Shown here one piece after another: positions 17,145-25,723 of a stretch of DNA of 64,000 nt. Under the pieces are notes generated by a model. That model saw only the letters and a program-made list of their open reading frames with translations. It made no database searches and was not told where the DNA came from. The DNA comes from Candidatus Opimibacter iunctus (GTDB lineage Bacteria > Bacteroidota > Bacteroidia > Chitinophagales > Saprospiraceae), in contig JADJVH010000002.1 of assembly GCA_016716665.1 (NCBI GenBank), positions 62,001-126,000 of the forward strand. The letters are read 5' to 3'. Within the stretch, counting starts at the first letter, position 1; every line of letters starts with the position of its first letter. Made by a program: the position numbers and the translations under genes.

Positions 17145-19598
17145 GTGTACACAGCAGCATCTATTGCATCACTCTTTCCGGATGGAACTCACATCCTGCC
17201 GGATCCCTCCGCGCCTGTAAGGCATGTATGTATCGATAGCCGCAAGGCAGCATGGCAACCCAATGCGATCTTTCTCGCGTTGCAGGGTGCGCGTGCTGAT
17301 GGCCATCGATATATCCAGGATGCGTGGAACCAGGGTGTGAAAAACTTCCTGGTACAGGAAAATATTGATCTGTCCCATCTGCCTGAGGCAAACTATATCA
17401 GGGTGCCTAATGTGCTGGAAGCATTTCATACACTAGCCGCTCATCATCGAAATAATTATACCGGCAAAGTCATCGCTATCATCGGAAGCAATGGCAAGAC
17501 ATGGGTCAAGGAATGGCTCTATATGCTGATGTACCGCGACTTGTCAGTGTACCGCAGTCCAGGTAGCTACAACAGCCAGGTGGGAGTACCGCTGTCGGTA
17601 TGGAATATACCGTTGGAAACATCGTATGCCATTATCGAAGCAGGCATCTCCAATCCCGGAGAAATGACTAAGCTCCAGAAAATCATCAGGCCGGATATAG
17701 TAGTGTTCACGCACTTTGGTGATGCGCATGATGAGGGATTTGCAGGTGATGTGCATCTCAAGCTCCGGGAAAAATTGATCATGTGTAGTGAGGCAGCTTC
17801 GATAGTCTTTCCGCATGATCAGCCTTTGGTCTATGATACCATCAGAGATTTATTTCCGGATAAATTTCAATTTACCTTCAGCATGCAAGGTGCAGGATTG
17901 GTCAATGGAGCTGCACAAAAACAAGGGGATGCTTCGCAGGTCGATGTGACGATTGAGGAAAAGTATTTTACTTACCATATTCCATTTACTGGCGTGGTGC
18001 CTGTGTCTAACAGCCTGGTGTGCCTCACCACATTTGTTGCGCTTGGCATTCCTATAGAGAGCAGATTAAAAGCCTTTGAAGACCTGCAGCCTATTGATAT
18101 GCGGCTCAAGGCTGAGGATGGTATACAAGGATGTGTGCTGATCAATGATAGCTATAGTCTCGACCTTGATTCGCTGCAGTATGCTTTGGAAAGCCTGGAT
18201 ATTGCCGGGCAGACGCAACAAAAGACATTGGTCCTTTCCGACCATGCGTATGGTAGACCGGGCATCTATAAAGATCTCGCGAGGATGATATCTGGGGCTG
18301 GAGTAGACAAGTTGATCTGTATTGGAAAAGAAGTCAGTGTATTGACTCAAATGCTGCCACCTGAGATCAAAACTTTTGCCTACCAGGATGTCGATGAGAT
18401 GTTTCGCATGGGAGCCATTGCGGATTTTAACAATGAAGTAGTGTTGCTCAAGGGAGCGAGGCGATTTGGATTTGAACGCATCGCCAGACGATTGCGATTG
18501 AGGTCGCATAGTGCAGTGCTGCATGTAGATTTTGGAGCGCTCGATAACAATCTCAGATACTTCTATAAACGAATCAAGCCTGGCGTCAAAAAGATCGCAG
18601 TAGTCAAAGCCAATGCTTACGGTGCAGGGAGCATGGAAGTATGCCGCTTCCTGTCATGGCAACATATCGATATGCTCGCTGTAGCGGTGATCGATGAAGG
18701 GATAGAATTGCGTGATGCCGGATTGTCGATGCCTATCATGGTACTCAATCCGGATCCGGAAGGCATGGACCTCATCCTCCATCACAATCTCGAACCAGAG
18801 ATATACAATGCGCATATCCTGCGCAAGCTACTCACCCAGTGCATCTACAATCAGGATCCTGCGGTGATCCATATCAAGATTGATTCCGGCACACACAGAT
18901 TGGGCTTCGGGCCTCATGATATCGATGAGCTTGTATCAATTCTTCGTGATCAGCCATGGATCAAGGTGGGGACTGTATTCACTCATCTTTCGGGTAGTGA
19001 TGAAAAGAAGTTTGATGATTTCACCCACGAGCAGGTAAGCCGCTTTGATGCGATGTACAAAGACCTGGTGTATGGATTGGGATATGCCCCACCTCGTCAC
19101 GTGTTGAGTACCTCAGGCATCCTGCGCTTTCCGGAGTATCAGTTTGAATATGTTCGCATGGGCATCGGCTTGTATGGTGTCGGATTGCCCGAGCATCCTG
19201 AACTGACACCGGTGCATGCGCTCAAGGCGCGCATCCTTCATATCCAGCAGATAGAACCTGGAGAGTCTGTCAGTTACTCACGAAGTTTCATCACCGATAT
19301 CCCACGCAGCATCGCCACTGTCAATCTTGGTTATGCAGATGGTTTGCCACGTGTTGCAGGAAATGTTGGTTGTTCCTTTTTACTGCACGGCCAGCAGGCT
19401 CCGATCATTGGAAGAGTGTGTATGGATATGACCATGATCGATATCACCAACATCCCCGAGACTGCCATCGGTGATGAGGTGACTGTATTTGACAAAACTC
19501 AATCTGTTGAAGTTTTGGCACAGAAATGCGGTACGATCACCTATGAGATCATGACCAATCTCAATCCGCGGATCCGGAAGGTTTACGAACACGGATGA
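17145..19598 (+). CDS. murF-alr: Bifunctional UDP-MurNAc-tripeptide:D-Ala-D-Ala ligase / alanine racemase
   Basis: This is an 817-residue fusion from a GTG start. Residues 1-450 form the Mur ligase, with a nucleotide-binding loop IIGSNGKTWVKEWL near 112-125, and add D-Ala-D-Ala to the UDP-MurNAc-tripeptide. From about 465 an alanine racemase follows: AVVKANAYGAG carries the PLP lysine, HRLGFG and SYSRSF lie in the middle, and GYADGLPR with RVCMDMTMIDI lies near the end. The racemase supplies D-Ala for the same pathway. This fusion is well known in Bacteroidota, so it is not an artefact. A strong palindrome just downstream may terminate transcription. Confidence 0.95.
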   Translation: MYTAASIASLFPDGTHILPDPSAPVRHVCIDSRKAAWQPNAIFLALQGARADGHRYIQDAWNQGVKNFLVQENIDLSHLPEANYIRVPNVLEAFHTLAAHHRNNYTGKVIAIIGSNGKTWVKEWLYMLMYRDLSVYRSPGSYNSQVGVPLSVWNIPLETSYAIIEAGISNPGEMTKLQKIIRPDIVVFTHFGDAHDEGFAGDVHLKLREKLIMCSEAASIVFPHDQPLVYDTIRDLFPDKFQFTFSMQGAGLVNGAAQKQGDASQVDVTIEEKYFTYHIPFTGVVPVSNSLVCLTTFVALGIPIESRLKAFEDLQPIDMRLKAEDGIQGCVLINDSYSLDLDSLQYALESLDIAGQTQQKTLVLSDHAYGRPGIYKDLARMISGAGVDKLICIGKEVSVLTQMLPPEIKTFAYQDVDEMFRMGAIADFNNEVVLLKGARRFGFERIARRLRLRSHSAVLHVDFGALDNNLRYFYKRIKPGVKKIAVVKANAYGAGSMEVCRFLSWQHIDMLAVAVIDEGIELRDAGLSMPIMVLNPDPEGMDLILHHNLEPEIYNAHILRKLLTQCIYNQDPAVIHIKIDSGTHRLGFGPHDIDELVSILRDQPWIKVGTVFTHLSGSDEKKFDDFTHEQVSRFDAMYKDLVYGLGYAPPRHVLSTSGILRFPEYQFEYVRMGIGLYGVGLPEHPELTPVHALKARILHIQQIEPGESVSYSRSFITDIPRSIATVNLGYADGLPRVAGNVGCSFLLHGQQAPIIGRVCMDMTMIDITNIPETAIGDEVTVFDKTQSVEVLAQKCGTITYEIMTNLNPRIRKVYEHG

Positions 19599-19604
19599 TA
19601 AAAA

Positions 19605-19700
19605 GAAGCACAGACAGGTCGCGACCTGTCCGTACTTCTTATAGCCCGCTCGTTTAAGTCTCAGACTTAAATGCCATATATTCTCGTCTCCAGACGAGCG
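19605..19700. repeat. Cluster of three different perfect palindromes
   Basis: Directly after murF-alr lie GACAGGTCGCGACCTGTC (19613-19630, inside a longer imperfect stem starting AGAAG and ending CTTCTT), TTTAAGTCTCAGACTTAAA (about 19652-19670) and CTCGTCTCCAGACGAG (about 19683-19698). The first may terminate murF-alr. The three share a stem-short loop-stem style but not sequence, like REP-type elements. Confidence 0.8.
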
Positions 19701-19835
19701 TGACAGCATCAGGTAGATCAAGCTATTTATATGCAGCGAGGACGCTGCTGTGCATGATCATTGCATAGTGCGTGATTTTTTTACTCCTGCAGCTCGCAGC
19801 AGCATGCTACGAACAACATTTGTTTTTTTATCCAC

Positions 19836-19960
19836 ACACACTCACACACACTCACACACCCTATGCCCTATGCCCTATGCCCTATGCCCTATGCCCTATG
19901 CCCTATGCCCTATGCTCTACGCCTTCAGCCCCTTCAGCCTTTTTCGCCTCTTGAGCCAAA
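19836..19960. repeat. CACACACTCA and CTATGCC tandem word tract
   Basis: A 12-bp period CACACACACTCA stretch (19832-19860) is followed by seven perfect heptamers CTATGCC plus CTATGCT and CTACGCC (19861-19923), then CTTCAGCC words. The tract continues the palindrome cluster and fills 19599-20108 together with a promoter. No gene is supported in this gap. Confidence 0.9.
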
Positions 19961-20067
19961 CCTTTGGCTTTGCCAAAGGGGAATGTTAACCATTTGTTAC
20001 AGCGCCGTTTATACGTCTTTTTTGTAGTAAAATCGCAGCGCCTAAGGCTCCTTAGCCTGATAATGGC

Positions 20068-20075
20068 TATTTTTG
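20068..20075 (+). promoter_or_regulatory. TATTTTTG -7 element of the folding operon
   Basis: A perfect TAnnTTTG lies 33 bp before the ATG of the first isomerase gene. A small CTAAGG/CCTTAG hairpin lies just upstream. The -33 element is not clear. Confidence 0.5.
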
Positions 20076-20108
20076 CGCCCTTAAATACAAACGTCAATCC
20101 ACTTCCTT

Positions 20109-22052
20109 ATGAGATTTTCCTTGATTTTAACCTTGATTGCTTTTCTCTGGACCGGCCTGATCCAGGCACAGACTCCTGATCCTGTTCTCTTTACCATCGA
20201 CGGTCAGCCTACCCCGGCATCAGAGTTCTCTTACATATATGCCAAGAACAACCGTGACGATGCCGACTTCTCCGAAGCCAGCCTCCGCGATTACCTGGAC
20301 CTCTATACCAAGTTTAAACTCAAGGTGCGCGAAGCCTACGCCATGGGCCTCGACACCGTATCTACCCTCCAGACCGAACTGGCCGGATACCGCAAGCAAC
20401 TCGCTGACAGCTACCTCACCGACAAGGAAATCACAGACCGCCTTGTAGATGAAGCTTACAAGCGTATGCAGGAAGATGTCCAGGTAGCCCACATCCTCAT
20501 CAAGACTAATCCAAACGTAGCCACGGACACATTGGCGGCTTACGGAAAGATCCAGGCCATCTACAAAAGACTCCAGGCCGGCGAAGCATGGGATGAAGTG
20601 GCCCGCAAATCATCAGAAGACAATGCGACCAAAGATGCAGGTGGTAACCTCGGCTATATCACCGCCTTGTTGCCCAATGGCTTCTATGCTTTCGAAAATG
20701 CCGCATACGAAACTCCGGTCGGACAATATGCTGCACCAGTGCATACTACTCTTGGATACCATATCGTGAAGGTCCTCAACAAGCGTCCGGCACGCGGCGA
20801 ACTCGATATCGCCCACATCCTCCTCAGGGTAAAAGCGGATGGCAGCGATGACAAGGCAGTCAAGGTTAGAATTGATGACCTGTATGCTCAGCTCAAAGCA
20901 GGTGGCCGATTTGAAGAACTGGCCAAGAAATCATCTGAAGACAAGACCACTGCCGAAAGAGGTGGCGCCATCGGACCTATCGTCATCAATCAATATGAAA
21001 AAGCTTTTGAAGATGCTGTATACGCCCTCGCCAATGACGGAGACTACACAGCACCTGTTCGCACCCGCCTCGGATGGCACATCATCAAGAGAGTGCGCAA
21101 GCGCCCTATGATGACTATGGATCAGGCCAAGCGTAAGATCGAAACACAGATCAGCCGCGATGAGCGTATCTCCGCTGCCCGTCAGACTATGGTCAACCGC
21201 ATCAAGAAGGAAGCCGGATATACAATTGATGAAAATGTTTATAATCAGTTTGTCAGCATGGCTGGTGAAGACCTCCAGACCTACCGCTGGCAAGTGCCTA
21301 ATGTACCCCCAGCAACTCTGATCACCCTCGGTGGAGATAGCTACAGCAATATTGATTTTGGAAATTATATCCGCAACAATGCACGTACCCGTATGGGTAT
21401 GGCCAAAGGCACTGCTAACAAGGAGATACTGGATAAAGTACTGGCGGATTTCGTCAACGAAAAGGCACTCTTCTACGAAGAGAAAAACCTCTCCGCGAAA
21501 TATCCTGAATTTAAATCCCTGATGCGCGAATATGAAGAAGGTATCCTTCTCTTTGAAGCCACAAAGGTCAATGTATGGGACAAAGCAAGTAAAGACACCG
21601 TAGGCCTCGAAGCCTTCCATGCCGCACATGTCAATGACTATATGTGGGATGAAAGGCTTGAGATCGCAACAGTGACCCTTGACTCTGCTTCCCTGAGCCA
21701 ACTGCCTACCATCAAGAAATGGGCAGCTAAAAAACCAATCGATGTCGTTGCAGCAAAAGCCGCAAAGAAAAAGATTGGGATGACCGTGACCCGGAAGATT
21801 TATCAGAAGGAAGATCCACTGCCAGCCGGCATTACCTGGGCTGCCGGACAGAAAGCAGACCTCCCGGATAACACAGGATTTATCAGTGTTGAAAAAGTGA
21901 TACCACCGACACCAAAGACTCTTGATGAAGCAAGGGGGTATATCATCGCAGACTATCAGGATCAACTCGAAAAAGACTGGATCGCTTCCTTACAGGCCAA
22001 ATATCCGGTCAAGGTCAATGATGCCGTGCTGATGAGCCTGGTGAAAAAATAG
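20109..22052 (+). CDS. Periplasmic parvulin-type peptidyl-prolyl isomerase, two rotamase domains
   Basis: The 647-residue product has a signal peptide (MRFSLILTLIAFLWTGLIQAQ). It carries two consecutive PpiC-type rotamase domains, each marked by AHILIK/AHILLR, a SSEDNATKDAGGNLG or SSEDKTTAERGGAIG segment, and GYHIVKVL/GWHIIKRV; they span roughly residues 125-240 and 245-345. An extra C-terminal region of about 300 residues has no recognised motif. Such proteins assist folding of outer-membrane proteins in the periplasm. It heads a three-gene operon with a SurA-like lipoprotein (20 bp from its ATG) and SurA, which supports this role. Confidence 0.9.
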   Translation: MRFSLILTLIAFLWTGLIQAQTPDPVLFTIDGQPTPASEFSYIYAKNNRDDADFSEASLRDYLDLYTKFKLKVREAYAMGLDTVSTLQTELAGYRKQLADSYLTDKEITDRLVDEAYKRMQEDVQVAHILIKTNPNVATDTLAAYGKIQAIYKRLQAGEAWDEVARKSSEDNATKDAGGNLGYITALLPNGFYAFENAAYETPVGQYAAPVHTTLGYHIVKVLNKRPARGELDIAHILLRVKADGSDDKAVKVRIDDLYAQLKAGGRFEELAKKSSEDKTTAERGGAIGPIVINQYEKAFEDAVYALANDGDYTAPVRTRLGWHIIKRVRKRPMMTMDQAKRKIETQISRDERISAARQTMVNRIKKEAGYTIDENVYNQFVSMAGEDLQTYRWQVPNVPPATLITLGGDSYSNIDFGNYIRNNARTRMGMAKGTANKEILDKVLADFVNEKALFYEEKNLSAKYPEFKSLMREYEEGILLFEATKVNVWDKASKDTVGLEAFHAAHVNDYMWDERLEIATVTLDSASLSQLPTIKKWAAKKPIDVVAAKAAKKKIGMTVTRKIYQKEDPLPAGITWAAGQKADLPDNTGFISVEKVIPPTPKTLDEARGYIIADYQDQLEKDWIASLQAKYPVKVNDAVLMSLVKK

Positions 22053-22071
22053 GCAGTTGTCGCTGCACCGG

Positions 22072-22941
22072 ATGAAAGGCCTCTTTTATACAGGCGTATG
22101 GTTGATTGTCCTCGGGACACTGACCTCGTCGTGTAAGAAAGCCATCATCATCGGTGATGACAAGCCCGAACCCATACTCCTGGCCCAGGTCTTTGATTAC
22201 AAATTATACTTTGATGACATCAAAGACCTGATCCAGGGATATGCCAATGCAGAGGACAGTGTACAACAAGTCAGGAGCCTGACAGATCACTGGGTCCGCG
22301 ACAGGCTACTCCTGGTAGAGGCAGAGAAGAATTTTCCCAAGGAAGCTAACATGAACAAGCTGCTGGAAGATTACCGGCAGTCGCTGCTGAGGCATTTTTT
22401 CGAGCAACGCACCCTTGAGGAAAGACTTGATACCGTTATCACGGAAACCGATCTGCTCAATTATTACGAAGCCAATAAAGACCAGCACCGGCTGGAATCA
22501 GCGATCCTGAGGTGCTATTATTTCAAAATCAAAAAACCACTGGCCAGGGCCGACAAGATCCTGCAATGGTGGAAGACTTTTCCGCAGCAGCACAGGCAGG
22601 ATGTATTGACCTATGCAGACAAGCATGCCAAGACCAACTGGCCGGATTCCACCCAGTGGCATGAAATGCAGATGGTGGTCCAACTTTTCCCTGAGGGTAC
22701 ACTATCCCCGGCCACTATACGTTCTAATCGTGGGATCGTCCGCGAAGACAGGGATTTTATCTACCTTCTCTACCCGTTGGAGGTCTACCAGGCCCAGGAT
22801 ATTGCTCCGCTGGACCGTATCCGGGAACAGGCCGCCAGATATATCCTGCATCAGCGCGAACTTGAATTGCTGGAAAGGATTGGAAAGGAAATTTACGACC
22901 GCGACATCAAGGATGAGCGGGTCAAAATATATACGAAATGA
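22072..22941 (+). CDS. SurA-like lipoprotein, probable periplasmic chaperone
   Basis: The ATG at 22072 gives MKGLFYTGVWLIVLGTLTSSCKK with a lipobox-like LTSSC and is preferred over an upstream TTG. The mature part is mostly helical and charged (DLIQGYANAEDSVQQVR, LLEDYRQSLLRHFFEQRTLEERL). It resembles the chaperone part of SurA-type proteins but has no rotamase motif. It probably acts as a membrane-tethered partner of the flanking isomerases. Its stop overlaps the ATG of the next gene by 4 bases, indicating translational coupling. Family assignment is moderate; position in the operon is the main support. Confidence 0.75.
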   Translation: MKGLFYTGVWLIVLGTLTSSCKKAIIIGDDKPEPILLAQVFDYKLYFDDIKDLIQGYANAEDSVQQVRSLTDHWVRDRLLLVEAEKNFPKEANMNKLLEDYRQSLLRHFFEQRTLEERLDTVITETDLLNYYEANKDQHRLESAILRCYYFKIKKPLARADKILQWWKTFPQQHRQDVLTYADKHAKTNWPDSTQWHEMQMVVQLFPEGTLSPATIRSNRGIVREDRDFIYLLYPLEVYQAQDIAPLDRIREQAARYILHQRELELLERIGKEIYDRDIKDERVKIYTK

Positions 22942-24308
22942 TTAAGTTGAATTATATACTGCTGGCTACACTCCTGGTCTGCCTGGTTTCAGCCACGGTG
23001 ACATCCCAGGACACAATTATACTGGACAAGATTATCGCCAAGGTCGGGGGAGAGGTCATCTTCCACTCCGATGTCGAGGAGCAGATGGCCATGATGCGTG
23101 AGCGCAAAGGCAATCCCGGCAAAACCGAGCAGTGCGTCATCCTCGAAAGCCTCATGGCCAAGGCCATGCTGGTGCATTATGCCAAGATCGATAGTGTCGA
23201 GGTGACGGATGATGAGGTAGAATCTGAAATCGATGCCCGTATGAACCAGATCCTGGCCTATATGAACAACGACCGGAAGATGTTCCAGGAAGTGTATGGG
23301 CAGACCGTCAGTGAAATGCGCGAACAGGTCAAGGAAGATATGAGCCGTAAATTACTCGGGGACAAGATGCAGTCAGAGATCATGAAGAGTGTGGAGGTGA
23401 CGCCATCAGAGGTTATAGAATTCTTTAACAGGATACCAAAGGACAGCCTTCCTTATTTCAATGCTGAGGTAGAGCTTGCCGAGATCGTGATGTATCCAAA
23501 GATCAACGATGAGGAGCGTCAAAAGGCACTTGACAAGATCAACATGATCAAGGAGCAACTCAAGGGTGGCGCTGACTTTGCAGACCTGGCAAGGAAATAT
23601 TCTGATGATGGCAGTGCAAGGGAAGGAGGCGATCTCGGGTGGACGACCCGTGGAAGTTTCGTGCCGGAGTTTGAAGCCACTGCATTTCAACTAGAGGTAT
23701 TACAGACATCAGAGGTCATAGAGACGGAGTTTGGGTATCATATCATCCAGCTCCTCGAGCGCAGGGGTAATTCCATTCACACCCGTCACATCCTTGTCAG
23801 GCCACGTATCACAGATGCCGACCTCCAGAAGACAAAGGATTTGCTCGACTCAGTAAGAAACCTCGTGGTATGGGATTCTATAGCCTTTCCGGATGCTGTG
23901 CACAAGTATGGTGACAAGCGTGCGCAGAGCTATACTAACAATGGCCGCATGATCAATCCTAAAAACAACAACACCTTTTTTGAAACAGCAGATGTAGACA
24001 GTGAGATATTCTTCAGCATCGACACTCTCGATCAGTGGGAGATCAGCCCGCCAATTGAATACCGGACACCACTTGGTGATTATTCATACAAGATCGTTCA
24101 GTTGCAAGGACGTACCCCTCCGCACCAGGCGAGCTTGAAACAGGACTACAGTCGCATCCAGGATGCTGCCCGAGAAAGTAAGCGCAACCAGGTCTTCAGT
24201 GAATGGATCGACAAGCACATCCCTAATACCTATATCATGCTGGATCCGCAGTACCGCGAGTGTCCCAATATCGATAAGTGGCAGGCGCAGTGGATGATTA
24301 ATAAGTGA
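22938..24308 (+). CDS. surA: SurA-like peptidyl-prolyl isomerase/chaperone
   Basis: The 456-residue product has an N-terminal signal segment (MIKLNYILLATLLVCLVSATV). A SurA N-terminal domain follows (IIAKVGGEVIFHSDVEEQ, then MRERKGNPGKTEQC). The first rotamase domain is clear (AEIVMYPK, YSDDGSAREGGDLGW, GYHIIQLLER, about residues 180-275) and a second is degenerate (TRHILVRPR onward). SurA proteins escort outer-membrane proteins to the BAM complex. The ATG lies in an ATGA overlap with the preceding lipoprotein gene. After the stop comes a short AATGAAAAATGAAG repeat and then the 119-bp module. Confidence 0.92.
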   Translation: MIKLNYILLATLLVCLVSATVTSQDTIILDKIIAKVGGEVIFHSDVEEQMAMMRERKGNPGKTEQCVILESLMAKAMLVHYAKIDSVEVTDDEVESEIDARMNQILAYMNNDRKMFQEVYGQTVSEMREQVKEDMSRKLLGDKMQSEIMKSVEVTPSEVIEFFNRIPKDSLPYFNAEVELAEIVMYPKINDEERQKALDKINMIKEQLKGGADFADLARKYSDDGSAREGGDLGWTTRGSFVPEFEATAFQLEVLQTSEVIETEFGYHIIQLLERRGNSIHTRHILVRPRITDADLQKTKDLLDSVRNLVVWDSIAFPDAVHKYGDKRAQSYTNNGRMINPKNNNTFFETADVDSEIFFSIDTLDQWEISPPIEYRTPLGDYSYKIVQLQGRTPPHQASLKQDYSRIQDAARESKRNQVFSEWIDKHIPNTYIMLDPQYRECPNIDKWQAQWMINK

Positions 24309-24349
24309 AGAATGAAAAATGAAGAATGAAAAGTGGGTATAGTGATTAC

Positions 24350-24468
24350 CCGCTATTTGAAGTTTGCAACTTCAAATCAATATCAACATCATTGTCTATT
24401 GAAGAATCATGTATAGGCAGTCTGTGACTGCCAGGTAACATTCCATTTGCTTTAGGCCTCTTTAGCCC
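24350..24468 (+). repeat. 119-bp hairpin module, copy A
   Basis: This copy matches 25488-25606 over its whole length without gaps at about 87% (15 mismatches counted by eye). It contains hairpins TTGAAGTT..AACTTCAA and GGCAGTCTGTGACTGCC and ends at a CTTTAGCC word. Together the copies bracket the cohesin-like gene in direct orientation. Confidence 0.88.
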
Positions 24469-24514
24469 AGGTTGCTGAGCTGTAGCATGGGGATGCGAGT
24501 AAGCAGGTCGAATC
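24469..24514 (-). repeat. 46-bp interspersed module, copy 3 (inverted)
   Basis: The reverse complement begins GATTCGACCTGCTTACTCGC and ends GCTCAGCAACCT, aligning ungapped with 12546-12591 at about 80%. It abuts the 119-bp module directly. Confidence 0.75.
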
Positions 24515-24600
24515 ATCAGCCTCTTTAGCCCCTTCAGCCTCTTTAGCCTCTTTAGCCCCTTTAGCCTCTTTAGCCATTCCGCCTCTTCCGCCCCTTTTGG
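24515..24600. repeat. CTTTAGCC word tract
   Basis: Imperfect 9-base words AGCCTCTTT and AGCCCCTTC are repeated about nine times, ending within two bases of the next gene's stop codon. Confidence 0.85.
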
Positions 24601-24601
24601 T

Positions 24602-25369
24602 CTAGTATGCAAATACCTTCACGACCTGCTCACTGTCATCATCGCCAATTACTTTGAGTAGGTAAATTCCAGACGCCAATGGCTTGCATGTAACGGATTG
24701 CCTTCCGGCTGGATATTCCTTTTTATTGATGGAGGTCAGTTCAATTCCATTGAGATCAAAAAGAGAAATGGAAAGATTCTGATCGTATGTAGAAGAAAAT
24801 GAAAGCATCCCTGTGGAAGAAAGATAGACATCACTGATCAGTTGAGCACGAGTAGATTCGGGTGTATCTGTTGCGGATGGATCAAGAAAGATGGACAATC
24901 CTGAATTGCAATCATCAGTGATGACGATTTCGGATAATGTAAAGCTACCGCCGCCCTCATCGACTATAAATTCAAAGTACTCTTCAGACTCCTCGAAGCA
25001 TAGTGGAGTGCTTTCGGTGTCAAGCAACTCAAAGACAAGTTGGAAGACCACTGTTGGGTCCGGATAATTATTTGGGGTCAGGTCATTGTCCAGCCACACT
25101 GAACGCAATTCTCCTGGTGTCGGCTCAAAGAAGCTGCCTGTGCTGATGTAGTTGAGTACAGCATTGCGTACCTCCTTATACTTTATCCGCGCACCATCAT
25201 AGTGCATACTGAACTGCCATCCGATCACCCCTTCAAAATCATCCACCGTGAAGTTGTAAACCTTCTCTGTTGCAGTTGTCTCTGCCAGCTCGACATTCAG
25301 CTTGAGTACTGACTGTGCCTGCAATGTTGCCGCCAGGATAAAAGATGCCAGAAGAAAATAATATCTCAT
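24602..25369 (-). CDS. Secreted cohesin-like protein with T9SS C-terminal domain
   Basis: The 255-residue product has a signal peptide (MRYYFLLASFILAATLQAQ). A beta-sandwich of about 140 residues follows, with the cohesin-like pattern NFTVDDFEGVIGWQFSMHYD. The C-terminal 75 residues (ISLFDLNGIELTSINKKEYPAG ... LASGIYLLKVIGDDDSEQVVKVFAY) fit a type A T9SS sorting domain. Such proteins cross the outer membrane through the type IX system and are usually attached to the surface. No dockerin partner is visible nearby. The gene sits alone between two direct copies of a 119-bp repeat, with pyrimidine word tracts on both sides. Confidence 0.82.
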   Translation of the reverse strand: MRYYFLLASFILAATLQAQSVLKLNVELAETTATEKVYNFTVDDFEGVIGWQFSMHYDGARIKYKEVRNAVLNYISTGSFFEPTPGELRSVWLDNDLTPNNYPDPTVVFQLVFELLDTESTPLCFEESEEYFEFIVDEGGGSFTLSEIVITDDCNSGLSIFLDPSATDTPESTRAQLISDVYLSSTGMLSFSSTYDQNLSISLFDLNGIELTSINKKEYPAGRQSVTCKPLASGIYLLKVIGDDDSEQVVKVFAY

Positions 25370-25487
25370 GATTTCCGGAATTAAAAGGTGATTAAAGACT
25401 GCAAAGTTAAGGGTTTCAACCCATCAGATGCAAGTGAATACTTGCCGCCTGTATCGGCAAGATCAAACCGCTATCGGCAAGATCAAA

Positions 25488-25606
25488 CCGCTATTTGAAG
25501 TTTTTAACTTCAAATCCATTTCAACATCATCGTCTAGTGAAGAATCATGTAAAGGCAGTCTGCGACTGCCATGCAACAATCCACTTGCGTTCGGCCTCTT
25601 CAGCCC
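25488..25606 (+). repeat. 119-bp hairpin module, copy B
   Basis: This is the direct-orientation partner of 24350-24468, carrying TTGAAGTTTTTAACTTCAA and GGCAGTCTGCGACTGCC. Just upstream the words CTATCGGCAAGATCAAACCG occur nearly twice in tandem (25451-25490). The 46-bp module that follows copy A is absent here. Confidence 0.88.
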
Positions 25607-25697
25607 CCTTCCCCCTTTGCTCCTTTGCTCCTTTGCTCCCTTCCCCCTTTGCTCCTTTGCTCCCTTACTCCTTTGCTCCCTTACTCCCTTGCTCCCT
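25607..25697. repeat. GCTCCTTT word tract
   Basis: About ten imperfect copies of TTGCTCC(C)T fill the last 90 bases before the start region of the membrane glycosyltransferase-like gene. With copy B they occupy the 25370-25723 gap; no gene is seen there. Confidence 0.88.
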
Positions 25698-25723
25698 AAA
25701 GATGATTTACATTTACAGCGTAA

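Noticed and set aside
19750..19989. Open frame with repeated CPMPYAL residues
   Set aside because: It is produced by the CTATGCC heptamer array, with no codon signal or homologue; treated as repeat.
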